Below, in pieces: positions 34,524 through 45,779 of a DNA stretch of 64,000 bases. The notes beneath the pieces were generated by a model. The model saw only the letters and a program-made list of their open reading frames with translations. It made no database searches and was not told the DNA's origin. The first letter of the stretch is position 1, and each line of letters begins with the position of its first letter. Source of the DNA: Amorphophallus konjac (lineage: Eukaryota > Streptophyta > Magnoliopsida > Alismatales > Araceae); contig CM040118.1 in assembly GCA_022559845.1 (NCBI GenBank), forward strand, positions 160,104,331 to 160,168,330, in the 5' to 3' direction. A program made the position numbers and the translations under genes.

Positions 34524-35442
34524 TGATGGGAATCGAGAAGGCTGCCAGAACAAAGATGAACCTGCTACCCAAGGGTAGCGCGATCTGGAGAAGGCACCAT
34601 CCATGCCTAGCGCGATCTCAGACAGAAATGCAGCTGCTGACGGTCCAACTTCCCGGCGCCAAGACCTCCAAAGTCTTCGATGTTTGTTGTTTTCCATGGT
34701 TGTAATCAATGTGGTAGCGTCGTTTTGTCTTCCCCTTCCCCTATATATGTACCCCATCTTGTTTGATCAAAAACAAGTAATGAATCTATGAAAGTTTTAT
34801 TGAGTGTAGCCAAGGCTATCTTTTCCAATCTTTGGAAACCTCCTTCCTCCTCCCCTCTCTGGGTGCGATGCCCAATCCTCTTTCCCTGATCTTCTCTCTT
34901 CTCCCATTCAATGGAGGATGATCGAAGCTCTGGATGCATCGGCTCTGAGACGGGGTCGGGTGTGAGGCCCCATTCGGATCTCCGTTCTTCTTCCATCGAC
35001 GTTCGCCTCCCCCCACCACCGCCAAAGATGCTGCTAAGGCCAAGGTGGAGCTCGGTTGCACCGTTCCTGCGATGGGTCTGAGCGAGAGGCCCCAGTCAAG
35101 CCCCACCACGGCCCTATCTCGCTCTGCCACATCACCTTCCTTCCCTGACGCCCACCCCGTGGCCACCTTCACCAAGTTATCATAGCTAGTATTAGGTTAG
35201 TTTAATCTCTGTTTAGGGTCCCTCATGTGTCTGTTTAGGATCCCCCGTGTGTTACCCACCTTCCTATGTGTTTCTCCCCCTGTGATTCGAACCCCCGAAG
35301 CCTTCCACGAACACCCCAACAAAACCAATGGCGCGTTATGAATGCACTGGGATGATATAGCATGTTCTTGAGAAGGTGCCAGGCACATATAGCGCGACCA
35401 AGATAGAGAAAAAGAAGACCCCGTACCTCCGTTCGGCATCAA
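34524..35442 (+). mobile_element. Element H 5' LTR
   Basis: It contains a TATA-like CTATATATGTACCCC at about 34741 and repeated TAGCGCG words. Short open frames in it are unsupported. Confidence 0.95.
34738..34752 (+). promoter_or_regulatory. Element H TATA box (copy at about 35750)
   Basis: CCCCTATATATGTACC is conserved in both LTRs, about 215 bp into the LTR. Confidence 0.65.
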
Positions 35443-35444
35443 AT

Positions 35445-35456
35445 GGTATCAGAGCT
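35445..35456 (+). promoter_or_regulatory. Element H primer binding site
   Basis: TGGTATCAGAGC lies two bases after the LTR end, a full match to the initiator tRNA-Met complement. Confidence 0.93.
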
Positions 35457-35523
35457 TAGGGAACTGGGCTGTTCCATCAGACCGGGATCCTGAGCTACGA
35501 GGTTCGAGGATGAACCTTCCCAA

Positions 35524-35534
35524 GTGGAGGGGTT
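35524..35534 (+). promoter_or_regulatory. Element H polypurine tract
   Basis: GTGGAGGGG followed by TT lies directly before the second LTR. Confidence 0.7.
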
Positions 35535-36453
35535 TGATGGGAATTGAGAAGGCTGCCAGAACAAAGATGAACCCGCTACCCAAGGGTAGCGCGATCTGAA
35601 GAAGGCGCCATCCATGCCCAGCGCGATCTCAGACAGTAACGCAGCTGCTGACGGTCCAACTTCCCGGCGCCAGGACCTCCAAAGTCTTCGATGTTTGTTG
35701 TTTTCCATGGTTGTAATCAATGTGGTAGCGTCATTTTGCCTTCCCCTTCCCCTATATATGTACCCCATCTCGTTTGATCAAAAATAAGCAATGAATCTAT
35801 GAAAGTTTTATTGAGTGTAGCCATGGCTATCTTTCTCAATCTTTGGAAACCTCCTTCCTCCTCCCCTCTCCGGGTGCGATGCCCAATCCTCTTTCCCTGA
35901 TCTTCTCTCTTCTCCCCTTCAATGGAGGATGATCGAAGCTCCGGATGCATCGGCTCTTAGACGGGGTCGGGTGTGAGGCCCCATTCGGATCTCCGTTCTT
36001 CTTCAATCGATGTTCGCCTCCCCCCACCACCGCCAAAGATGCTACTAAGGCCAAGGTGGAGCTCGGTTGCACCGTTCCTGCGATGGGTCCGGGCGAGAGG
36101 CCCCAGTCAAGCCCCACCACGGCCCTAGCTCACTCTGCCACATCACCTTCCTTCCCCGACGCCCACCCCGTGGCCACCTTCATCAAGTTATCATAGCTAG
36201 TATTAGGTTAGTTTAATCTCTGTTTAGGGTCCCTCATGTGTCTGTTTAGGATCCCCCGTGTGTTACCCACCTTCCTATGTGTTTCTCCCCCTGTGATTCG
36301 AACCCCCGAAGCCTTCCACGAACACCCCAACAAAACCAGTGGCGCGTTATGAACGCGCTGGGATGATATAGCACATTCTTGAGAAGGCGCCAGGCACATA
36401 TAGCGCGACCAAGACAGAGAAAAAGAAGACCCCATACCTCCATTCCGCATCAC
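35535..36453 (+). mobile_element. Element H 3' LTR
   Basis: It has the same length as the 5' LTR. It keeps a clean stem GCGCGTT-AT-GAACGCGC near 36342-36360, which is decayed in the other LTR. Confidence 0.95.
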
Positions 36454-36458
36454 TCCTC

Positions 36459-37562
36459 CATTTCCATTTCAAATCTTTTACCTCAGAACCTTCACTTTTC
36501 ACCAAACATTAAGTGAGTGGGAGTTGAGAATGTTTTCATTCATTTATACAACCCTTGGTAAGTTCATCTATTTTACTTCTAGTTAAAGAAATAGTTTCTT
36601 GTTTATAATCCTCATTTTTGTTAATCATTGCGTTGAGTTCTACCAATCTTGCACTCATAATAGGATTAAAACATTCATCAAGTCATTGAAAATGACCATT
36701 GCCTAAGCGTCTGAAAGTTCACTACAATTAGGCTTCTTGGTTTATGTATTGATTGGCATGTATTGTCCTTAAACAAGTTTCCTAATCTGAAGTCAATTAG
36801 AGAATATGCCTCCTATAAACCATACTGCAATAATTTCATAGCAATGACCTCATCTTTAGAGAAATTAGATCCTCCATCAATGAAATGAAGGTTAATCTAG
36901 TCATGATGAAGGCTGTCAACTCTGTTCAGAAGAATTCAGAAAGATAAGCTACACTGAGTAACCAGGGACTATGGCGTCTAAACAACATGTTTCCTTGAGT
37001 CAAAAAGTGAATGCTTTATCGGACTGTTTAATTAATTTAAAAAAAATGGTTTGGGGTTGACTCTACACCGTGCTTCAAAACAAAAAGGTTTTTGTTTACT
37101 TTCAATACTTCTTTATCTTCGTGTTCTAATCATGCCAAATGAATGTGATGAGTAAGCCAAATGGGCTTGGTTCCTTTTTTCCTTAATTTTCTCAAATGTT
37201 TTAATCTTATTATTTGTTGCACAAACGGTTTTGTCTCAAACCCTAATTTTCAAAAATGAGCTTATAAGCCTTAAACCGTTTTGAACTTAACAAAGGGGTA
37301 TATACGCCATTTCTTATCTTAGGGTTGTTATTTTAAAAAGTAAAAATCTCAACTTTCCTTATTTAACTCACGGTGAAAATCATTTTCTTTACCATTCCTC
37401 ATTTCTAACCCTATTCCTCTCGCATCCGCTCTCCGGTGACCCTGCACGCTCTCTCTGTGGAGGTCGACGCCCTCGTTCCCTATCCTTCGTCTGTGAAACC
37501 CTCTCTCCAGCTAGCTCCAGCTGCCCTCCGTCACCTCTCCTCCCTTCCTTCTACCCTCTCCA
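36459..37562 (+). other. Element G spacer after pol, part 2
   Basis: About 1.1 kb is non-coding and AT-rich. From about 37380 it turns pyrimidine-rich (CCCTATTCCTCTCGCATCC), as in plant 5' leaders or splice acceptors, just before the third ORF. A TATATA at about 37300 could be a promoter, but this is only a guess. Confidence 0.5.
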
Positions 37563-39861
37563 TGGCTCCTCCGGTCACCCGCGGCAAGAAGAAAGACGCG
37601 GCTTCATCCAAGAAGTCCGCCTCCTCGAAAGCTTCCACTGTAGGGCGTTCCAAGAGTATTGAAGACCGCCCAACTGCTGAACAAGCTAAGAGAAGAGCTG
37701 CCGAGGCCCAAGGCTCGAATAGTGAAAGGGTTTCACCTCCACAACAAAAGGCCAAGTGGCCACGGCTGTCCGCCAAGAAAAAGGGAAGGCCAAGGCTCAG
37801 TCAGCTCCTTCGCAGCCCAGTACTGCTCCCTCAGTTAGGGAAGAAGAAAGTGATCCCACCAAGATCCTCTTCCCTAGGTATGTGGATTTTAGTGACCACG
37901 ACATGCTTGAGTATTTTCCTAAACTACTGCCGTTATTTGAGTTCCAAGGATGGCGACGATTTCTGTCCGATTATAGGGTATACTACCCATTTTTAGTTCA
38001 GTAGTTCTATAAAAACTTATTTTTTGATGAGAACAAGAAAGTCCTTCGGACTGAAGTAAAGGGGGTCTCCACTAAGCTTACAACAAAGCTTCTTCACAGA
38101 GCCTTACACATAACCTGGGATGGGGAAATATAATCTGAGGTTCAGATTAACTTGTCTGTAGCTTACACCATCCTGACAGGAAAGCCTCGAAACCCTCAGG
38201 ATGCAACCCAACTTATTGTCAAATCCTTTGACACCAATCGGTTTTCCCCCTTACAACGTCTACTGCATCACATTTTCACTACCATGATTACCCCACAAGG
38301 GGATGGCAGAAGTAGACTTACTGAGACCTAGAGGTTCCTATTTTACTGTTTGTTCAACAATTACCACGTTTGTCTTCTAGAGATCATGCTCCAGATTATG
38401 GATAGTTGCACTTGCAACCGGCGTAGCTTGCCTTATGCCGCACATCTAACTACTATTTTTCAAAAGGTTGGCATCCCTCTTGATAATGAAAAGTCCATAC
38501 CTATCCCCAGGAGCAATGTCTACAACATGAGGTTCATAGAAAATTACATGCATTTAAAAAAGGAAGGTGACAAACTTGTAAGGAATTTGCCTAGACATAT
38601 ACCTGACCCTCCAGTATAACAGCTAGCTCCACAGGAACAGCCTGCACAGGACCAGCCAGCTTCAGATGCATAGTTAGATCAACATGAGGAAATGTTCCAT
38701 GCAGACATTCACTTTGAGCAGGCACATCAACAGCAGCAGTCTGAAGATCCCATGGACCAGCCTGGGATGATGACAGCTTTTGGAATCCAACCTCTTCTCT
38801 CTCCTGAACCTGAACCCAAAATCTTCACTGAAGGGGATGCTCCTCCAGAATTCCATGCAGAGGTATCCACCTTAAGAGGTACAACTCATGGTGCCACTGC
38901 CAGTCCCATGAATATTCACCCCACTCTTATCAAGTTTCTAACCGCCCAGTTTAGGAGCATGAACTCCTCTTTTCGTCAACTAAGTCTGCAAGTGGACAGA
39001 ATGGAAGCCAGACAACTTCCTTATGAGTAAGTCCAAAATAGCAGATGGGAAAAATTTATGCTTGACAAACAAAAGTCAGATGAAAGATTGAAAAACATCA
39101 TGAACTCCATCATCAATGTGTGTGAAAGAGCTGGGACAATAATGAAGAGGCTCAGGCAAATTCACCTTGAAACCCAAGAAAAGACTGCTGAAATGGTCAT
39201 GCATGCCTATGACATCCGAGAAGATCAAGGTAATCTCAACATTAAGTGTGCCAAACTGATGGACTCCTCCAATCAGCTAGCTGAACAAGTGGCTGCCGCA
39301 ACTACATCCATCCGAGCACAAGTGACCACAGAGACAAATAGATCTATCGATGCCTTATCCAATATGGAGAGAACAGTTCATGCTACTACTTCTCGACTAC
39401 TGGATGCCTCCCAACAGCTGAAATGGAAGATGTACTCTGACTACAACAAGCTACTGGATGCCTCCTCCAAGCTTGCAGAAACTGTCCACACAGACACAGC
39501 TCGAGGAGTCAACACCACCACCAAAGCATAGGCCAAAATGGATGTAGTGTACAGAAAATTGGATATGGTCGGTACTGAAATCTTGGAACTCATTCGTCTG
39601 CATAAGGCTCAACTCCAACCAGCCCTGCAGGACGTAGGTGATGAATGGTGCCCTCCTCCTCAAACAGAAGTCACCTCTTCTCGTTTACCACCACAAGGCT
39701 CCCAACAGAGGGCTGAGACAGAATACATCTGTGAAATGATTCATGGCTGGCTCAAGGACATCAATGAAAATGTCAAGACTTTACACAAGTTTGTCAGACA
39801 AAGGGATGAGCAGCTAACTCAGAGGGTTGACTCTCTAGCAAACGCAATCTCTCACCTGTAA
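37563..39861 (+). pseudogene. Element G third ORF (env-like position): plant mobile-type domain plus coiled coil
   Basis: The likely start is ATG 37563 (MAPPVTRGKKKDAASSKK), a Lys/Ser-rich N-terminus. A frameshift near 37750 moves into the frame that then runs to 39861. Its first half (FPRYVDFSDHDMLEYFPKL through QKVGIPLDNEKS, about 37870-38490) resembles the domain catalogued as putative plant transposon protein (PF20167, from memory). The second half has Gln-rich linkers and helical, coiled-coil-like stretches (MNSSFRQLSLQVDRMEAR; SNQLAEQVAAATTSIRAQV) to a C-terminal helix (NENVKTLHKFVRQRDEQL). I see no signal peptide or membrane segment, so an envelope role is not supported. In-frame stops are TAG 38002, TAA 38131, TAG 38329, TAA 38617, TAG 38671, TAA 39028 and TAG 39529. 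Its role is unknown. Confidence 0.8.
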
Positions 39862-39954
39862 CACAACTTCCAAGAGGCACATATCCTTCACTTTGCCAGC
39901 TCTAGCTCCATGCCTCCACCACAGCAGCCTCCTCCTTCACCCCCTCCTTGCTGA

Positions 39955-39976
39955 TGACAAAGGGGGAGAAGTACTG
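39955..39976 (+). promoter_or_regulatory. Element G upstream purine tract (possible second polypurine tract)
   Basis: GATGACAAAGGGGGAGAAG lies 300 bp before the 3' LTR and closely matches the tract at 40264-40278. Such a doublet could serve as a central or accessory plus-strand primer. Confidence 0.55.
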
Positions 39977-40263
39977 AAGACCTTCTGAGAAGACAAGCAT
40001 CATCTAGCATCTAGCATGTAGTTAGCCTTTTTTCATCTAGAGTTTAGCTTTTGTATTTAGTCAGTGCAATGTAAATGCTTGAATACATGTCTTGCTTAAT
40101 CTGTATGAAACCTTGGTTGATCAATGAAACAAGATTTTTGTTGAAAAATGCTAGCGTTCAGTTGTTGTGTTGAATGGATAAATTTCACTTGTTTAATGGT
40201 TCCTCAACCAAATTATGTAATGCTATATGAATGCTTGGTAATAATGATTCATGTTGTCATCAT

Positions 40264-40278
40264 CAAAAAGGGGGAGAA
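40264..40278 (+). promoter_or_regulatory. Element G polypurine tract
   Basis: CAAAAAGGGGGAGAA is immediately followed by the LTR start TGTTGTG. Confidence 0.92.
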
Positions 40279-41990
40279 TGTTGTGTCCCCTGGTTTTGAT
40301 GATAACAAATCATAAATCATTAGTAGATATTTGAGGAATATCTAACATGTTTTGGTTTAATGAATAGACTAAACAAGTGCAGGAGAATTTCTCTAAGTGA
40401 TGTCTCGACACCATCTGATGATGTCTTGACACATCTAGAAGAGATCGTGCTGATATTCGAATGGTTGAGCTCCAGTAGAAAAGAATGTGTCGACACATCT
40501 AACCAATGTCTCGACACCTCTAGAAGAAATCAAGCTGAAGTCGTTGTCTGTCTGGTCTATAGATTAATTGATGTCTCGACACACTGAGTGAAAAGTGTCG
40601 ACACACCTCAAGCCTCACATCTCTATGGCGGACGTGTCTTGACACCTTCGTGCGATGACTCGGATCCTGGCGCAAAATGACTCGACACCTTCGTGTGGCA
40701 ACTCTGCACATGACGCACATGTCTCGACACCGTTTGACAATGTCTCGACACAGTCATGGTGTTATCTCGGAACCAAGGACATATGTCTCGACACACTGTG
40801 TGGAAAGTGTCGACACATTCGTGTTCGACCAGAATGGGTCTAAATCTGATAGAAGCCATTTTCAAGATCCAGAACTTGTCATGGAGGATCCATTCAGTCT
40901 GAAAAAAGCTGTCAAAGAGGCTACTCTGTCAGAGGATGATGGTCTGGCAAAGAAATCCTCTGAAAAGATTGTACCTTGGCTGATATGGTCTCCTACCTAC
41001 CCACATATCTGCAAACTTGATAGAAAAAGAGTCAGCTTGGCAAATAGAAGCAAATCAAATTATGTGGATGTGACATTCTGGGTTTAGCATGAAAAGTGGA
41101 CAACATTGGTGTCGCTGAAGGACACCAATATATCAAGAGCATGAGCTCCAGTTCGAAGAAGGCAAGCAAGCATAGAAAAGAAAAGCAAGAAGCTTGTTGA
41201 CGAAGTTATCTTCTTCCTTGTGATGCTGCTGGCGTGAGTGTAACAAAAAGAAGATGATCCTCTTCCTCACGATGAGAGATCTCCTTGCAAGCAGGAAGGC
41301 TTCGTGAAGATCCGTCCAGAACCCTTGAAAGCTGAAAGTTAAATCATACTTCTCTCGCAAGGGTTATGGTGAAGAACCAGGAAGAACAAGATGAGAGCCA
41401 ATGAGCCCTCAAGTTCTTTCCCAGACAGGAGACTTCTTTCTCATAGTGCTTCATTATGATACTCTGTCTGGTTGTTTCATTTTTAGTTTGCTTTTCTTCA
41501 AAACACACTTTATATCATTTGTTCCCTACCTGCGAGTAGGAAGACAAACGGTGTGGTCACCGGTCTGTGTGTTTTAGGGTGTGATCCCTCAAGATGTTTG
41601 GCAGCGGAGTGTTTTGGGTTGTGACCCCTCAAGCTGTGTGGCAGCGGAGTTGTGAGAGTGTATCTCTCTGATAGAAGCTGTGAATCAGTGGCTGTGCTTT
41701 TGCACTAGTGAAGTCTCACCGTGTTATGTGAGGGGTGGACGTAGGTCTCTAGATTGAGACCAAACTACCTTAAAGATTGTGTCTTGTGGTTTGCTTTCCT
41801 TTATGTTCTAGCGGTAGAAGCTTGGTAGGACCGTTCATCGATATCATTTGTGTGTCCAACCTCTTAGCTATTAACTAATTTCTATATCATTATCATCTGT
41901 GTTAGATCTTGTTTTATTTTCGCAAAGAAGGGCATAAAGGGGCTGATCTATTCACCCCTCCCCTCTAGATCTGCCTATCACCACTCAACA
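40279..41990 (+). mobile_element. Element G 3' LTR (1712 bp)
   Basis: It has the same length as the 5' LTR. Over the first 490 bp I count about 18 differences, mostly transitions. It keeps the GTCTCGACACC repeats. Confidence 0.95.
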
Positions 41991-44256
41991 CAAGAAACTT
42001 CGAGTCTCCATTGCATTTGTTGATCGCTCCCAATTCTTCACGGCTTCGACCTTTGATGGGTCCACGGAAATTTCGTTCTTCGAAATTATATGGCCCAAGA
42101 AGGATACTTCCTCGAGCCAAAACTTGCACTTGCTGAATTTGGTAAATAATTTGTGTTCCCTCAATATCTGCAATGCATGCTTGAGGTGTTCTTCATGGCC
42201 TTCTTCAGACTTTGAATAAATCAAAATATCATTGATACAGACCACAATGAACTGGTCTAAGTAGGACCTGAATATGTTGTTCATTAACTGCATAAAGGCT
42301 GCAGGGGTATTTATTAGTCCGAAAGGCATAATAGTAAATTCGTAATGCCCATACCTGCTTCGGAATGCAGTTTTATGAATGTCTTCTTCTTTGATCTTCA
42401 GTTGGTGATAACCAGATCGATGATAAATCTTGGAGAAATATTTAGCTCCAGATATTTAGTCGAACAATTCATCAATCCTTGGCAGTGGGTACTTGTTCTT
42501 GATTGTAAGGTGATTTAGCTGCTGATAATCAATGCATAGTCTCATCGATCCGTCCTTCTTTTTGACGAATAGCATGGGTGCTCCCCATGGGGAAGTACTT
42601 GGCCTAATAAAACCCTTTTCAATAACTCCACTAGCTGCTCTTTTAGCTCCTTCAGCTCAGCGGGGGACATTCTGTAGGGTGCCTTGGAAACCAGACCAGC
42701 ACCAGGGACAAGGTCGATTGTAAATGACACTTCCCTTTCCGGGGGTAAGCCAAGCAATTCTTCTGGAAAAACATCAGGAAAATCCTGAATTATACGGATG
42801 TCTTCAAGTTTAATCTCCTCGACTTCCGTGGTAGTCACGAATGCTATAAAAGCCACACATCCTTTGCTTATAAGTTTACTAGCTCGGAGAGCTGAGATAA
42901 GAGGTGATCTATTTCGAGGGCTATTGTAAACCAACTCCGGGTAATCCACAAAAGTTATCTTGCCATTTTGGCAATCTACAGTTGCTTGATATATGGATAA
43001 CCAGTCAGCACCTAGTATGACATCATACCCCTTCATATCAAGGCATATTAGGTCAGCAGGTAGATTGTTTCCCTTAACCATAACCTCACAATTTGGGTAG
43101 TGATGCATGATATCAGACTTGTTCCCGAGAGGTGTAGATATGACTAAATCTAACCATTCGGGTTCTTTAGAATATTCAACAGCAAATTTCTTTGCAATAA
43201 ATGAATGAGTTGCTCTAGTATCAAATAAAATTTTAGCAGTCTTAGAGCAAATAGTTAGTGTACCTTCCACAATTCCACCTTCTGTTAGTTCGGTCTCTTG
43301 GAGAGCTTGTAGACGACCTTGTTTCTTTACCGGACGCTTCTCATCCTTAGTGGCTTGCTCCTTCATCAATGGGCAATCAGGGATTCGATGTTCTCGGCTT
43401 CCACATTGGAGACAGGCTCCTAGCTTCCTCCAACATTCCTCAGTCTTATGGCCAGCTTTGTCACAATACTTACAAACTTCCTTGGAAGGTGTGGTGGTGG
43501 AGAATGGCTTGACATTCTTTTGGAATTTCTTTCCTTTGGAGGACTCCCCTCCATTGTAGTACCGCTTCTTGTTGAATGATGCTTTAAAATTTCCCAGGCT
43601 TGTGACAGGTTCCTTCTTGTCCCTTCATCGGATCCTCTTTGATAATTCGGTGGCATCCTCGAGCAACTACACACGCCGAACCATTTTCGAATAGACTTGG
43701 ATGTCCATCGGTGCAAGTTGTGTAATATAATGGGGCCGAAGCCCGTTGAGGAGCCTTTTAGCCTTCATCTTCTCCGTACACACCAAGTGGGGTGCATACC
43801 TAGCCAGTCTTGAAAACTGGGCCTCATACTCGGCTAGGTCCATTGTTTTAATGCAGCAAATTCCACGGCCTTCTTTTCCTGGATATGGTCGGAGAAGTAC
43901 TTGTTGTTGAAATGCTCACCGAATTCATCCCATGTGACGTGGTCATCGAGTAATGTTACTTCCACGGATTCCCACAAAAATCGAGCGTCCCGCTCCAGTT
44001 GGAATATAGCCAGTAGAACATTCTCCTCGTCCGTGCATTGCATCACACGGAAAATTCGTTCCATTTCCTTTAACCAATTTTTGGCATCCTCGGGGTTAGA
44101 CGAACCTGTGAACCTTGGTGGGTTCATGTTACGGAAACCCCTGTGGAGATCACCGGTTCCACGGTTAGCACCGCCTTGCGCCACTTGCTGTAGCGCCTAT
44201 GTAAGGCTTTGCATGGTGCGCTGTATCTCGCGCCATTGTGCTCTTTCAACAGCCAT
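41991..44256 (-). pseudogene. gag-pol: Element E gag, protease and RT N-terminal half
   Basis: From ATG 44256 (MAVERAQWREIQRTMQ) the frame hits a TAG near 44197 and continues as the gag core (NMNPPRFTGSSNPEDAKNW, 44184-43834). Frameshifts lead through the gag C-terminal part and CCHC region (about 43716-43380) to protease and the RT start (43369-42542), then, after another frameshift, to RT (42329-41995). Protease reads LFDTRATHS where F has LFDTGASHS, so the catalytic Gly is Arg. RT reads [12 protein letters not shown] where F has [12 protein letters not shown], so the first Asp of the catalytic pair is Asn. Both enzymes should be dead. G cuts the frame at 41990, just before the LAGYY motif. 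Confidence 0.92.
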
Positions 44257-44410
44257 GATCCTACAAAAGGGTTTAAGCATAATAAAGATTGGGTTTAATT
44301 ATAAGGTCGAATGTCATTATAAAACTTAACCCATGGCTCTACCCATCTCACCGGGTAAGGTATAAATCTATCCTTGGATTTAGGTTTTACCTAGGAAATT
44401 GAAATCCTAG

Positions 44411-44422
44411 GCTCTGATACCA
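44411..44422 (-). promoter_or_regulatory. Element E primer binding site
   Basis: The minus strand reads TGGTATCAGAGC, seven bases after the LTR end (GTGACA, then GTCTTCG). Element F has the same spacing. Confidence 0.88.
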
Positions 44423-45779
44423 CGAAGACTGTCACGTCCCGAGCGCGGAAGATACCCGGGTGCGCAACGCGTCTATATCGATCGTGCCATTCATGTAAAG
44501 ACAGAGTGCGCATTGTACTCGGTAATTTTATTGCTAACTCAAGATTTGGGCATAATACCATAGTCCAAGATGACAATTATCTACTTAACCAAATGACAAT
44601 ATCCCAGAATCATTCATAAGGCTACAAGTTTAATAAGTTCTATCTAACTAGATCATAACTGACTCAATTAAATTATACATGCCTTTAACAATAACTGGAA
44701 ATACAAAGTAGGTCCTACAAATATGGAAGGCACTACTAACTGACGATACATCAAATCTAACACTCATCACTCGGTATCGGTCCCATCCGGGTGGTGGTCG
44801 CTATCCAAGTTTCCTGAAAAATGTTAAAATTGCAACTTTTTGAGCGAATCGCTCAGTAGGATTTATATCTCAAGCTTTAACAATCTTTAAGTTAATTACA
44901 AGTTCATGCGGTATAATGATGCATGTTAGATCGAGCAAGTATATCAAGAATTGTACCAAAAGAGTATCACATGAACATCAATAAGATGTATCAATAAGGA
45001 ACTAGCAAGTAATTGCCAAGTAATTGCACAAGTAATTGCACAAGTCTTTCCAAGAAATCAATATTCAAGCAAGTCTTTCCAAGAAGGTAATAGTCAATAT
45101 TCCAGCAAGTCTTCCTAAGAAGATAATAATCAATATTCAAGCAAGTGATCTCAAGCTCGTGTAATAACAAGTAGTGTAATGGAATTGGCTATTTCATTCA
45201 TTTCATTCAAGCAAGTAATTTGCCCTTTTTCCGGCCAAACCATTAATGTCAAGCAAATCAAGCATGTCACGAGAGAGTGAGTGTGGATGTCTCAAGTCAA
45301 GCAAACAAGTACTTCGGTGCAATGCAAATACCATGGTCAATAAACTCCCATGGGCACAAGTACCTTCGGGTGCTCCTCCCAAGACCAGACCGGGCCCTAT
45401 ATGCACATCATTGTTTCATGTATATCTTTAGACATCCACTCTCAATTTTATAGCCAGTATGGAATTTCAAGAAAAGTATACAGGGTAGGAACATCAGGTA
45501 GATCTTTCAAGAATAGAGTTCAAGGACATATCACATGTAAATGATGATTTATGACTAAGCTACTTAGAATGCATGACACATAGGCAAGCCTGGTGGAACT
45601 TGGCTCCCTTATCTGAGGGGTTTAAATATTTGAAGTCCAAATCTGTGGACAAGACATTAGTTTCAAAATCAGGGCTTTAGGAAGATGACATGGCCTTTAG
45701 GGGTTTAAGGGTTATGGAGAAGGCCAGAGTTCATACGGTGAGGGCTGGACAGAAGTCCAGAAAATGTCATACTGCAGGG

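Larger units (their letters stand above)
34524..36453 (+). mobile_element. Element H: miniature LTR retrotransposon (two 919-bp LTRs, 92-bp interior)
   Basis: The two direct repeats are each 919 bp (34524-35442 and 35535-36453) with TGATGGGAAT...GGCATCA or CCGCATCA ends, and a CTCCT duplication flanks them. The interior is only 92 bp: a perfect initiator-Met primer site near one end, about 65 bp without ORF, and a short purine tract at the other. It encodes nothing and must use proteins from another element. The layout is that of a TRIM, but the LTRs are several times longer than those of usual TRIMs. Its ends match those of B and B'. LTR divergence is about 4-5 percent by eye. Confidence 0.95.
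26465..41990 (+). mobile_element. Element G: SIRE/Maximus-like Ty1/copia element, plus strand, 15.5 kb with H inside
   Basis: It has two LTRs of exactly 1712 bp (26465-28176 and 40279-41990), TGTTG/CAACA ends, an initiator-Met primer site and a strong purine tract. The gene order is a long gag with a coiled coil, then copia pol (protease, integrase, RT, RNase H), then a third ORF in the position called env-like in SIRE elements. The LTR divergence by eye is about 3-4 percent. It inserted in E's pol and later received element H. Confidence 0.95.

Noticed and set aside
34053..36453. Several 60-119 codon ORFs in and around H
   Set aside because: Paired copies reflect H's two LTRs; none has a domain, and they overlap on both strands.
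30843..39531. Stop-codon reassignment (TAA/TAG read as Gln) in G
   Set aside because: One TAG sits at a conserved Trp and the genome is a plant's, so point-mutation decay is the simpler explanation.
37563..39861. Calling G's third ORF an envelope protein
   Set aside because: No signal peptide, membrane segment or furin-like site is visible; position alone is not enough.
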